A DNA stretch of 30,780 nt. Origin: Schoenoplectus triqueter. Lineage: Eukaryota; Streptophyta; Magnoliopsida; Poales; Cyperaceae. A model generated the notes under the pieces. It was not told the origin of the DNA and searched no databases. It saw only the letters and a program-made list of their open reading frames with translations. Positions 22,773 through 30,780 of the stretch are shown piece by piece. The position numbers and the translations under genes are program-made. Positions within the stretch are counted from its first letter, which is position 1; the number at the start of each line of letters is the position of its first letter. The stretch is taken from the NCBI GenBank assembly GCA_964058805.1, contig CAXKVV010000118.1, positions 1 through 30,780 of the forward strand. The letters are read 5' to 3'.

Positions 22773-25700
22773 GTAATATCTCTCTCTCTCTCTGTCTCAT
22801 TTTGATACTTTTGTTTTTCTCAATGATGCATAAGCTGAGCAATTTCATTTGCCAACCACCAATTTCTTATCAATTTAACACAAAATGGGTAACAAACCTC
22901 ATAGAATCAAGTGCATATTCCCAACTAAAATTGAGCTTGGCTTCCTGTTTAGGTTTTGCTTACAACTTAATTATCAGGTTTTGTCACTATTTCCAGTTTA
23001 AGGAAGTCAAAAACTACTTTCTTCGTTGGATATAAGTTTCAATTCTAGAATTTTGATGAAATGTATATTTTGAGACACACAGTAGCTTTATTAGTTATCC
23101 TCAACGCCTTCTTTCTAATTCACAATAATGTAATCCTGTAACAGTTTGAGCACTGTTGATGTGAGGTCAAATAATGTTAATGAGTCTGGTTTGAGCCCAA
23201 CCAAGGTAATGAACAAGAAGAGAAGCTACGCACAATACCACCTCGTTTTGGGGCAGTCTGATTTTTTGCTGCACCGTTGTGCAGTATGTCACATGTTGTA
23301 TGCACGTGGAGATATTGAAGAAGAAAAATCTCACAAGTTGTACCATAAAGAATTCTGCGAGGGGATTGCCTTCAAGGTGTTTGCTCTTTCCCTTTGTGTT
23401 TTATTAGATACAACAAGGATTTTCCGTTTATTACTTTATATTTGGCATTTGGTCAAAGCAGGGATGGAAGAATGAGGTGGTGGTTGCGAGATTTTGTGAC
23501 AACAATGACATAGTCGTGTTAGTGGAAGGTTCAGATCTCTCCAGTCATAAGCAAAAGGTTTGAACTTTCTAGATTAGATTAATAATATGGCTGTCAACTT
23601 CTAAACCCTTGAAGTTATGCTCTTCTTCTTTATCATGTAGACAACAAAGCGAGAAGTACTTCTTACTTTTCTTTGGTTATGTTATTTCAGTTGAGTACTA
23701 ACACAACAACAACAACAACAAAGTCTTTAATCCCAAATAAATTGGGATAGGCTAAAAATAAAACCCAATCGAAAAGTATAAAATCAAAGATCTCAAATAT
23801 CAGTGATAATAATGAATATGATGAAAGAAAAAAGAAAATAAATAAATAAAATAATAATAATAATAATATATAAATAAAGATGATAATGATAATGATGATG
23901 ATAATATGCTAATAGTAATAGCAATAATAACAATAATAATAATAGTACAATAAATTTCTATTATAAAATCTATTTCTAAATTCTAAAATTCTATTTTAAA
24001 ACCTAATTCTAAATTCTAAAATCCTAAAAATCTAAGAATATGAAGTCTATAACTCTACTATTAGACTCTAACTTCTAAATTATGGTTCAGGTACATGAAT
24101 CGTCATCCTCCAAGCACTCCTATCCAAAGCAAGCTCTTTGGGTATATTTCATTCCTTCAAATCTCTTTTTATTACTTCCTCCCATGTCATTCTTAGTCGA
24201 CCTCTTCCTCTTCTTATATTTTCAGGACGACTTAAAATACCGCTGCGTACCGGTGTTTTAGGAGACCTTCGTTGGATATGACCAAACCATCGCTAACGAT
24301 GTTGGACTAGTTTCTCTTGAATTTGTGCTATCCCAAGTTTTTCCCTATGATCATTATTTCTGATTCGATCTTTCCTTGTGTGGCCACATATCCAACGTAA
24401 CATTCGCATTTCAGCTACACTCATCTTCTGGACGTGTTGTCCTTTTGTAGCCCAACATTCTGCGCCATACATCATCGCGGGTGTAATCGCCGTCCTCTAG
24501 AACTTATCTTTTAATTTGTTTGGGACCTTGTCACAAAGAACATCAGATGCTTGTCTTCATTTTACCCATCTAGCTCTTATTCTATGACTAACATCTTCAT
24601 CGATCTCTCCTTCACTCTGCAACATCGATCCCAAATACCGAAATGTGTCATTCATGGGTACTACTCGTCCATCCAAACTAACATCTCTGTCATCTAAGTT
24701 TTCCCCGCTGAACTGACACATCATATATTCAGTTTTTGTCCTATTAAGTCTAAAACCTTTCGATTCTAAAGTTTGTCTCCACAATTATAGTTTCTGATTG
24801 ACTCTAATTTTGCTCTAATCAATCAACACCACATCATCAGCAAAGAGCATACACCAAGGAATATCTCCTTGTGTCTTTTGTGATCTCGTCCATCACTAAG
24901 GTGAAAAATATGGACTCAATGCTGACCCTTGATGTAATCATATCTTAATAAGAAATATATCGGACTCGTCGTCACATGCTCTGACACAAGTCACAATATT
25001 TGTGTACATATCCTTAATAAGGGTAACGTATTTTGTTGGGACTAGTTTTCTTTTGAGCACCCACCATATGATATTTCTCAGAATTTTATCATATACTTTC
25101 TTTAAATCAACAAATATCATATGTAGATTCTTCTTCTGTTCCCGATGCCTCTCTATAAGTTGTCTTATCAAGAAAATCGCCTCTATAATTGAGTACTAAT
25201 TGCTAATATTATTTTCTGGCCTTATTGAGTAATCAATCCATAAAGCCTTCTCAGTTGTGTAATTTTGTTATCATGCTTAGATAATTTTGAGGGGTTGGTA
25301 GGGCGGGGAGGGGTAAAAACAACTATTCTTGTCTTCAGAGCAGTGACAAAGTTCAAAAGTTCATGCAGGTCTTTTGTCTAGTTACTTATTTAGAGTTCAC
25401 AAAGATAATAGCCACTAAATTTGTTTGTGGTGGGCCGCTGGCATGTTTGCTTTTATTTGTGTTTTATTCTTTTCCTTATTTTTGAAGGTGGTGGTTATGT
25501 ATATTAGCCATGAAAATTTTGAAAATCTGCCATAATTTCTGGGTAGCACTTACTGTGGTGACAAGAATGACTGCTTATGATTTCCATGTCAAACAATACA
25601 GATTAGACAAGCAATAAGAACAATGGAGAAACAGCTTGGATTTGGCGAAGGCCAGCTCGTTCATGTGCATTGTAAGGTGGGCTCACTAGTACGCTGATCT

Positions 25701-27765
25701 GATTGACCCAGATAAGGCCTGGATTGACGGGGTCTATGGATTGAGTCCTGATTGGTTTTTGTATTTTTGACCTACTGTTTGTTCTGTTCTGATCTTAACG
25801 CACCCTCCTGACACTTGACTTCAGCTTTCTGTTAAAATTACGTGTTGTAGACTTGTAGTGTAAATTAATTTGATCAATTTAATTTAATATACATAAACAT
25901 AAATAGAAGTCATGAATACACAAGACTAGCTAATAGTAATTTTTGGGAGTCCATAACTGTTGGGTGACAACCCAAGAGCTTACCTGGCACAATGGTGGTT
26001 CCTGTTCTGGGTCAATATATCTTGCCCTTGTGTCCTGTCTAGTTGGACCCCACTTCCACAGAACCTATTTTATGGAGTTTAAATTATCTATGACCAATAA
26101 CACTGGTACACACTGACGTGTATAATGTTCAACTCTTCACTGTTGGTTTCTGCTGTTTTTTGTTCAGATGTTTGAACTCGGTTATGGCCTGTAAAAATAC
26201 AAGGAAGTCCATAACTGTTGGGTGACAACCCAAGAGCTTACCTGGCACACTGGTGGTTCCTGTTCTGGGTCAATATATCTTACCCTTGTGTCCTGTCTAG
26301 TTGGACCCCACTTCCACAGAACCTTTTTATGGAGTTTAAATTATCTATGACCAATAACACTGGTACACACTGACGCGTATAATGTTCAACTCTTCACTGT
26401 TGGTTTCTGCTGTTTTTTGTTCAGATGTTTGAACTCGGTTATGGCCTGTAAAAATACAAGGAAGTAACAGAATTTGAATTTAGTACTGAACTTAAATAAG
26501 ATCTCTCTCGCTCTCTTATGTAGGTATACATGTACATATTAAACCACAGAATTTCTGGCTGTCTAGTTGCTGAACCAATAAAAGCAGCTCATAGAGTAAT
26601 CTCTGAGACTGCAGCTTGCCTTAGCCTATCAGATGGTAAAATCATTTCGAGCAGGTCGAATAAAACCATGACCTTTGGAAATTTCAATTTTACGAGGGAG
26701 GTTCTCAGAAAATGCAACTCCAATATGAAGGCCGAAGAGGGTAATTTAAATTTTGGTGCAGTAGTTTGCGAAGAGGAGGCAGTGCCAGCTGTTCTGGGAT
26801 TTAGGGCTATTTGGGTGGCACCTTCTAGAAGGAGAAAAGGGATTGCTTCTCAATTGATGGATGCAGCGAGGTTTTGCTTTCTCTCTATTAACTTACCGTG
26901 GTTTTCGATTCTTACAAATTACATATTATGCACTGAATTTGTAAGTTAACTGTTGATACGGATCCTTCTTAGATATTCAAAACAATACCAAACATTAAGA
27001 ATTGCTCTGATGGAAGAGGCATATATGTTAGAGTCATCATGCCACTTCATTAATGAACTTATTTTAATTTGACTGACCTATTCAAAATATTATTAACTGG
27101 TCATAGAGTGATTTTTTCTTTAATTTAACGCATGACTGATGCTTTGCTCATTCTGCTCCTGCTTTAACTACAGGTTTATAATTGGCATATGACCAAAAAA
27201 ATTGAGTTATTGCTTGTTCGACTCATCCTGCTTTAACTTCCAGGATATAATTGGTGAATAACCAAAAATCGAGTCATCATTTGCTTGAGTTACCTTGCTT
27301 TAAATGTAGGGGTGTACTTACAGAGAATCAAAGTAGCAGACAGTATTTGCCGAAACTACCCCTGCTTTAATTACTGGGATATAATTGCTAAACTTGTACA
27401 GTGTTGTGTATGCCACATTGTTATTGGCTGTTGCATGCTCTGATGCTTCTTTTGGTATATACACAAAATGCTGCTTTGTTCACTGTCACCCCTTACTTTT
27501 CTCGACTTATTTTGACTCGTCTGTGAGGGAATGACAACTTTGATATAGGAACTCTCGTTGCAGATCTACTTCAGTATTTTTTTCTTTTTGCTATTTATTT
27601 GTCTATTATAATTGTTATCCTTTTTTATTCAGGAAATCGTGTTCGTCAGGTGAAACTGTGGAAACTTGTATTTGTGCATTTACACCTCCAACTTCTGCTG
27701 GAAAAGCGCTTGCGTGCAAGTACAGTAAAACTAACTCATTCTTGGTTTACAGGACAAACGATTAA
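22654..27765 (+). CDS. CTF7: Cohesin acetyltransferase CTF7/ECO1 (ESCO homolog), six coding exons
   Basis: Joined exons 22654-22772, 23145-23376, 23462-23557, 25602-25676, 26524-26870 and 27633-27765 give 1002 nt: 333 residues plus stop, close to the ~345 of Arabidopsis CTF7. Every junction is GT-AG and keeps frame. Residues 3-10, QSKISSFF, form a PCNA-interacting (PIP) box. Residues 64-117 hold the family zinc finger: [10 protein letters not shown], then C85-x2-C88 and H103-x3-H107. Residues 175-333 are the acetyltransferase domain: [11 protein letters not shown], the acetyl-CoA loop RRRKGIA (277-282) and [12 protein letters not shown] near the C-terminus. The family acetylates SMC3 in the nucleus during S phase to establish sister-chromatid cohesion, at replication forks through PCNA. 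The start at 22654 is the first in-frame ATG and places the PIP box at the N-terminus as in homologs; its context is weak (C at -3, T at +4). No internal stop or frameshift, so it is probably functional. Confidence 0.93.
23145..23376 (+). other. CTF7: CTF7 coding exon 2 (residues 40-117, zinc finger)
   Basis: The acceptor is AACAG|T and the donor AAG|GTGTTT. It carries the [10 protein letters not shown] block and the whole C2H2 finger. Reading through the donor gives ten further codon-rich but unrelated residues, so the open frame to 23475 is not the true exon end. Confidence 0.92.
23462..23557 (+). other. CTF7: CTF7 coding exon 3 (residues 118-149)
   Basis: 32 codons in phase 0, opening GWKNE, the segment that follows the zinc finger in the family. 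Acceptor GCAG|GG, donor AAAAG|GTTTG. Preceded by an 85-bp intron and followed by the 2044-bp intron that holds the LINE. Confidence 0.9.
23691..23701. repeat. Target-site duplication, left copy (TTGAGTACTAA)
   Basis: An 11-bp direct repeat, identical to 25189-25199, immediately outside the (CAA)n end of the LINE. It marks the insertion point in CTF7 intron 3. Confidence 0.9.
23830..23960. repeat. AT-rich simple repeats in the LINE 3' region
   Basis: Mixed (AAT)n, (GAT)n and (AATA)n runs, followed to about 24060 by repeated TCTAAATTCTAAAA-like words. They form part of the LINE's non-coding 3' segment. Confidence 0.8.
24080..25188 (-). pseudogene. Decayed RTE LINE reverse transcriptase, C-terminal part
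   Basis: Read on the minus strand from 25188, it shows [12 protein letters not shown], the palm motif-A segment FVDLKKVYD, the catalytic FADD box (24833-24844), [43 protein letters not shown] and a C-terminal RRGRGR...VPEP segment ending near 24083. These blocks all lie in one frame. That frame is broken by several stops: one after FLIKI (ends 24938), one after the FADD segment, one after RARWVK (24557), one after KLVQHR (24293) and one near the C-terminus. An apparent compensating pair of small indels lies between about 24890 and 24855. Not functional. Confidence 0.9.
25189..25199. repeat. Target-site duplication, right copy (TTGAGTACTAA)
   Basis: Second copy of the 11-bp duplication, bordering the truncated 5' end of the LINE. 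Confidence 0.9.
25602..25676 (+). other. CTF7: CTF7 coding exon 4 (residues 150-174)
   Basis: A 25-codon exon too short to stand out alone. It reads [13 protein letters not shown] and ends VHVHCK, matching the helix and HCK segment that precede the acetyltransferase core in plant CTF7. Acceptor TACAG|AT, donor TAAG|GTGGG, both phase 0. Confidence 0.88.
25951..26465. repeat. 258-bp tandem duplication in CTF7 intron 4
   Basis: Copy 1 (25951-26208, 258 bp) is followed directly by copy 2 (26209-26465, 257 bp). I count four differences: A to C in CACAATGG, G to A in CTTGCCC, a lost A in ACCTATTTTATGG and T to C in GACGTGTAT, so about 98% identity. The duplication is therefore recent. Neither copy contains coding sequence for CTF7, and the exon 5 acceptor lies 58 bp beyond copy 2. 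Confidence 0.95.
26524..26870 (+). other. CTF7: CTF7 coding exon 5 (residues 175-289 plus two bases)
   Basis: The acceptor is TGTAG|GTATAC, so the exon begins six bases before its first ATG. It carries [17 protein letters not shown] and the acetyl-CoA-binding [13 protein letters not shown]. It ends GCGAG|GTTTTG with two bases of an arginine codon. Reading on into the intron gives an unrelated hydrophobic tail, which is rejected. Confidence 0.92.
27160..27394. repeat. Degenerate ~67-bp tandem repeat in CTF7 intron 5
   Basis: Units start with TGCTTTAA at 27160, 27229, 27296 and 27363 (spacings 69, 67, 67). Shared words are GGATATAATTGG, AACCAAAAA and GAGTCAT. The third unit is the most diverged and the fourth is partial. 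Confidence 0.7.
27633..27765 (+). other. CTF7: CTF7 coding exon 6 (residues 290-333 and stop)
   Basis: The acceptor is TTCAG|G; the first base completes Arg290. The exon encodes the conserved C-terminal segment with [12 protein letters not shown] and NSFLVYR, then TAA at 27763-27765. A longer frame in another phase covers the same DNA but does not resemble the family. Confidence 0.92.
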
Positions 27766-28599
27766 TGGCCCTTTTCTCTGCTTATTTTATCTGATTACAA
27801 ACGTACTTGTATCAGAGTACAAACTTGAGTCGATTATTTATTTCTTTTTGAATCTTTCATGGTGAACAATCAACTTTTTTTCTGGAAAAATAATAACTTG
27901 GAGATCGAGCAAGCTCGTTCCAACTCTTTTTTATGGATTTGTTGCTCTGGGCTATCTTTTAAGTAATTCAATCTAATTCAGGTCGAGCTACTTATTAATT
28001 AAGCTCAAATTAATTCAAGCTTGATATCATGCCGATTTCAATTTTTAACTTTTTGTATGTATTTTCGTAATATTCTTTGTAAAAGAAAATGAATTGTAAA
28101 TTGACTGAAGGCTGTTTAAAATGTACTTGATTATCAGTATTATTTTATTTAGTGTTAGATGTGAACTAATGTAACAATTATATTTAAAAAAGTGAGCACA
28201 GAATAACATAATTTTTTTTGCAGTAACTTTTAGTCAATGCAAGTGATTTCAAGATTAATTTAAAGTTAATCCAAATATCAAGTTTAAGTTGGAACTAGTA
28301 AAAAATAATTTAATCGAGGAAGTGATATTTAACTGAAAATTATTAAAAAAAGATAATTAATTAAAAGAGAATATTATTCAAATGCCACTCTAAAGTTAGG
28401 GATTTTAAAAAATGTCACTTCAAAATTATAATTTAGCTAAATATCATTATAAATTTAATTACTTTTTTTTATTTATCCACTATAATACAAATATAATATA
28501 GTTTTAATTAAAAAAACAAAGATAATTTTCATAGTGTCTAAAATGCCCTTCAGTAAATGAAAATCTGGCCGACTTGTATAAGATGAGGAATATAGAATG
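27766..28599. other. CTF7 3' flank, AT-rich, no gene
   Basis: This stretch includes the CTF7 3' untranslated region; AATAAT near 27880 is a possible polyadenylation signal. Beyond about 28000 it is AT-rich with A and T runs. Around 28380-28470 a loosely repeated ATGTCACTTCAAA-like word occurs three times. I see no coding frame or RNA gene. Confidence 0.65.
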
Positions 28600-28788
28600 G
28601 GTTAATTTTCTAATGGTTTGGGACCAAAATTTATCCTAAGTCTTGTTTCAACCATTGGATTAACATTGAGATCGGAAAAGGTATAAAATGAAAAATGAAT
28701 TGCATCGAGATTGGTGAAAAAAGATCGATCCAATGGTTAAAACAAGATTTGGGACGGATTTTGTTCCGAAGCCATTGGAAAATTAACC
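28600..28788 (+). other. 189-bp hairpin with 61-bp arms (MITE or small-RNA precursor candidate)
   Basis: The left arm 28600-28660 and right arm 28728-28788 are inverted complements at 51 of 61 positions, starting GGTTAATTTT and ending in the complementary AAAATTAACC, with a 67-bp loop. In a plus-strand transcript six of the ten mismatches become G:U pairs, leaving four unpaired positions. A non-autonomous DNA transposon (MITE) is one reading and a young microRNA-like foldback another. I find no clear target-site duplication and no coding potential. Confidence 0.6.
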
Positions 28789-28827
28789 GGTTTTGAGAAA
28801 TATCCTCCAGAGACTTCTCAAAACCGG
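28787..28827. other. Short perfect inverted repeat next to the 189-bp hairpin
   Basis: CCGGTTTTGAGAA (28787-28799) and its exact complement TTCTCAAAACCGG (28815-28827) are separated by 15 bp. The first two bases are shared with the end of the larger hairpin. It could be a protein-binding dyad or a remnant of an element end. Confidence 0.6.
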
Positions 28828-29150
28828 AAAGTGGGCCGTCAGAAGACTCAGAAGAGCAAGCCAAGAGCAAATATCAAGCGTAGGAGCTGGAACTGTCAGT
28901 TGGGATGCATCTGGGACGTTTACCGGAAGTCTTTGTGATGGTGTCTGTGTAGCTTAACAAATTAAGCCCTAGTATTAATACAATCGATCGCAAGCGCACG
29001 ACCTAATCGTATAGTACTTTGGGTTATCGATCCACAGGGAGGAGCTAAGAAGTACTGATTAACTAACCTTTGGTAATCTAGACCGATCAAAACTGAGTTG
29101 GTTCAATCTTAAAACTAAAATAAATAATAAAAATGATGTTTGTATCCTAG

Positions 29151-29285
29151 AAATGCAACCTAAAAAGAAGAGAGATGCAGCCTGTGTCCAGGAATGCACC
29201 TTGAATCCACTAATGCAGGTCAAATCCTAGGAATTTGGATTGAGTCACTGAATGCAGTCTGTATTGAAAGGAATGCGGGCTGCAC
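29151..29285. repeat. Degenerate ~20-bp repeat with ATGCA core
   Basis: ATGC(A/G) recurs at 29153, 29175, 29194, 29213, 29252 and 29273, with spacings 22, 19, 19, 39 (about twice 20) and 21. Flanking bases are partly conserved (AATGCAGTCTG-like). It lies inside the LTR-like block. Confidence 0.45.
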
Positions 29286-30151
29286 TAATAACACGGGGGT
29301 AAAACTGATTTTTCTTATGAATATGAAGTATCTAGGTATATGGGTTCACCATCATATTTTAGTTATACATGCTTGCTTATTTATATCACATTTGTTGGTT
29401 TATATAGTTGAGGGATATATCCTATTATTGATAATTAACTATATGTCTATAGCTAATTATACCGTACCTAGTCCAAATATGACAGGATACCGTCGCACCA
29501 TACCACTTTGGCTTAAGTCCATTAATTTATGTGATATATCTTAAATTCCCTTAGTTTCTAATACACTGTCGTGCACAAGGTGCCTAAGTTTATTTCATTT
29601 CAGTCTGGCTTTCAACGTCACCGTAACAGTATCATGATTTACTTGCCTAAAATGTGCTTATAATATTATAATCCTAACTTTATGTAACCCCTTTGTGCCC
29701 GTCAGCAATACACTCACCCTTTCAGTTTGTTGTATATTACCAGCAAGATTACTAAGCTATTCTCATAATATCACAAGCAGTTTAATCATATGAAATAAAT
29801 CAACACATAAACCATATAAATAACTCAAACATGCATAACATAAAATATTCAGGCTACATCCATATCCCTAGACGGAGGACTTAGCCTTCCATACTAAACA
29901 AGCTAGAAACTAAAAATGCGAAAATAAACATCTCTAATAAAATTAAAAGAAAAGAGAAAATACAACCCGTTTCTTGCAACTCAAGAAGAGACGCTACCTT
30001 GCACCCGAGCACCTTGCTTGCTTTTGGAGACCTTGCCAATGGAGGAAGAAAGAGCAAAAATAGATTTGTCTCGGTCCAGCACGAATGCTAGTCCAAGGTG
30101 GAAGAAGAGAAGGATGGAGAATGGGATGCCTAGATGTGTAGATTGACAAGG

Positions 30152-30160
30152 TTTATATAG
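30152..30160 (-). promoter_or_regulatory. TATA box on minus strand (TATATAAAC)
   Basis: The minus strand reads CTTCTATATAAACC, a good TATA match, with a pyrimidine-rich stretch (TCTCCATCCTTCTCTTC) following at about 30120-30100. A 67-codon frame at 29981-30184 overlaps the TATA box itself and is therefore unlikely to be a gene. Confidence 0.4.
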
Positions 30161-30490
30161 AAGAGCCAAGGAGCTTGAGTGCATAAATTCTTAATTGTGG
30201 GATTAAACATTTGGAGACCGGATTCAATTTCACATATCCAATTAATTACCGCCTTCATGATTCCTAGATTTGATTTTTAGTGCATTAATTACTCCAAGTG
30301 GCGCCAGCAAATCAATTGATCTCCTGTCCATTTTCTTTTGTCTCGCACGGCCAAGATGGTACTAATTAATGCAAATTTATTTCAGCAGCTTAACATCAAA
30401 ATCGCTAATTAATGTAAATTTCGGCTTGATTATTTTATTTCCCTTCAATGCCGACAGGAGAGATTGCGCCAATCAGGGCATGATGTGACA

Positions 30491-30780
30491 GAGGCCAATG
30501 AAGCGGGTCATGAAATGAGTCAGCTCATAATTAGCTCCAATTTGCTTTAAAAACTGCAAAACAAAATACAAAATGCGTAGCAACCGATCTCTTGACAGAA
30601 ATTGCATGAAACTAGCTAAAAATAAATAAAAATACAATAAAATAAAATAATTGAATTTAGTTTTTGGCTTAACTATGCATGAAATTATAGTTATAAATAT
30701 CGTTCATCACTTTGCTAGGCGTTATTTGTTTTATTGTTATCTTATGTTAGGATATATAAACAGTTGTAAGAGGTTTTTAG
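30491..30780. other. Right end of window, nothing recognised
   Basis: AT-rich, with no coding frame of note. It may belong to the retroelement-like sequence to its left or be ordinary intergenic DNA. Confidence 0.5.

Larger units (their letters stand above)
23702..25188 (-). mobile_element. 5'-truncated RTE-type LINE in CTF7 intron 3, antisense to the gene
   Basis: This 1487-bp non-LTR retrotransposon fragment lies between 11-bp target-site duplications. Its 3' end is at 23702-23721, read on the minus strand as a (TTG)n tail, the usual terminus of plant RTE elements rather than poly(A). The body encodes the C-terminal part of a reverse transcriptase (24080-25188), followed by a very A/T-rich 3' region with simple repeats. 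The endonuclease and N-terminal reverse-transcriptase parts are missing, as expected from incomplete reverse transcription. It is too short and too mutated to be mobile. Confidence 0.93.
28970..30490 (-). mobile_element. Possible minus-strand LTR of a Ty3/Gypsy-type element
   Basis: Read on the minus strand, the left part contains the words CTCCCTGTGGATCGATAACC and CGTGCGCTTGCGATCGAT. From memory these resemble the U5 end of LTRs in plant Tat/Athila-type elements, where a primer-binding site follows. A TATA box (30152-30160) upstream and the lack of any long frame fit U3-R-U5 order. No primer-binding site, polypurine tract, TG...CA boundary or target duplication was established, so the ends given are approximate. 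A solo or 3' LTR are the likeliest forms; if it is a 3' LTR, the body lies beyond the right edge of the window. Confidence 0.3.

Noticed and set aside
22802..23035. 77-codon frame in CTF7 intron 1
   Set aside because: Falls wholly within the intron, is not in a family-like frame and adds no conserved residues.
27599..27865. 88-codon frame across CTF7 exon 6
   Set aside because: It is in the wrong phase; the spliced phase gives the conserved [13 protein letters not shown]-terminus and a TAA.
28631..28870. 79-codon minus-strand frame
   Set aside because: Spans both hairpin arms and the second dyad, so its sequence is set by the inverted repeats.
29194..29544. 116-codon open frame
   Set aside because: No recognisable domain, starts within a degenerate repeat and lies in a retroelement-like block.
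29981..30184. 67-codon minus-strand frame with a hydrophobic stretch
   Set aside because: It overlaps its own putative TATA box and shows no homology I recognise; more likely leader sequence of an LTR.

Overview
This is plant nuclear DNA, and almost certainly from a flowering plant. The reasons are a six-exon gene for the cohesin acetyltransferase CTF7/ECO1 with GT-AG introns, an RTE-type LINE with the (TTG)n tail common in plant genomes, LTR-like retroelement remnants, and a long AT-rich satellite array. I cannot name the species.

Region 1, about 1-19380: a tandem satellite. The basic monomer is about 182 bp. Seventeen diverged monomers form a higher-order repeat (HOR) of exactly 3100 bp, which occurs six times in full (1-18600) with only scattered single-base differences. 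A seventh, truncated and more diverged copy follows (18601-about 19380). The array enters from the left of the window and ends here. It holds no genes; the short open frames repeat every 3100 bp and are by-products of the satellite.

Region 2, about 19381-22320: the array border. It has a 21-bp minisatellite, an (AT)16 run, a block that looks like a solo LTR (19677-20966; two runs of 20-bp tandem units upstream of a TATA box, then a leader hairpin), and AT-rich DNA with no recognisable gene.

Region 3, about 22400-27770: CTF7/ECO1 on the + strand. All six coding exons can be joined in phase into a 333-residue protein with a PCNA-binding box, a C2H2 zinc finger and an acetyltransferase domain. 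An E2F-type site lies upstream. Intron 3 carries a 5'-truncated antisense RTE LINE bounded by 11-bp target-site duplications, intron 4 a 258-bp tandem duplication, and intron 5 a degenerate 67-bp tandem repeat.

Region 4, about 27770-30780: no convincing gene. It contains a 189-bp hairpin with 61-bp arms, a second short inverted repeat beside it, and a minus-strand LTR-like block with its own TATA box.

The only protein-coding gene I support is CTF7, about 3.3 kb beyond the satellite edge. The most unusual structure is the 17-monomer HOR, with near-perfect homogenisation inside and rising divergence at its edge.
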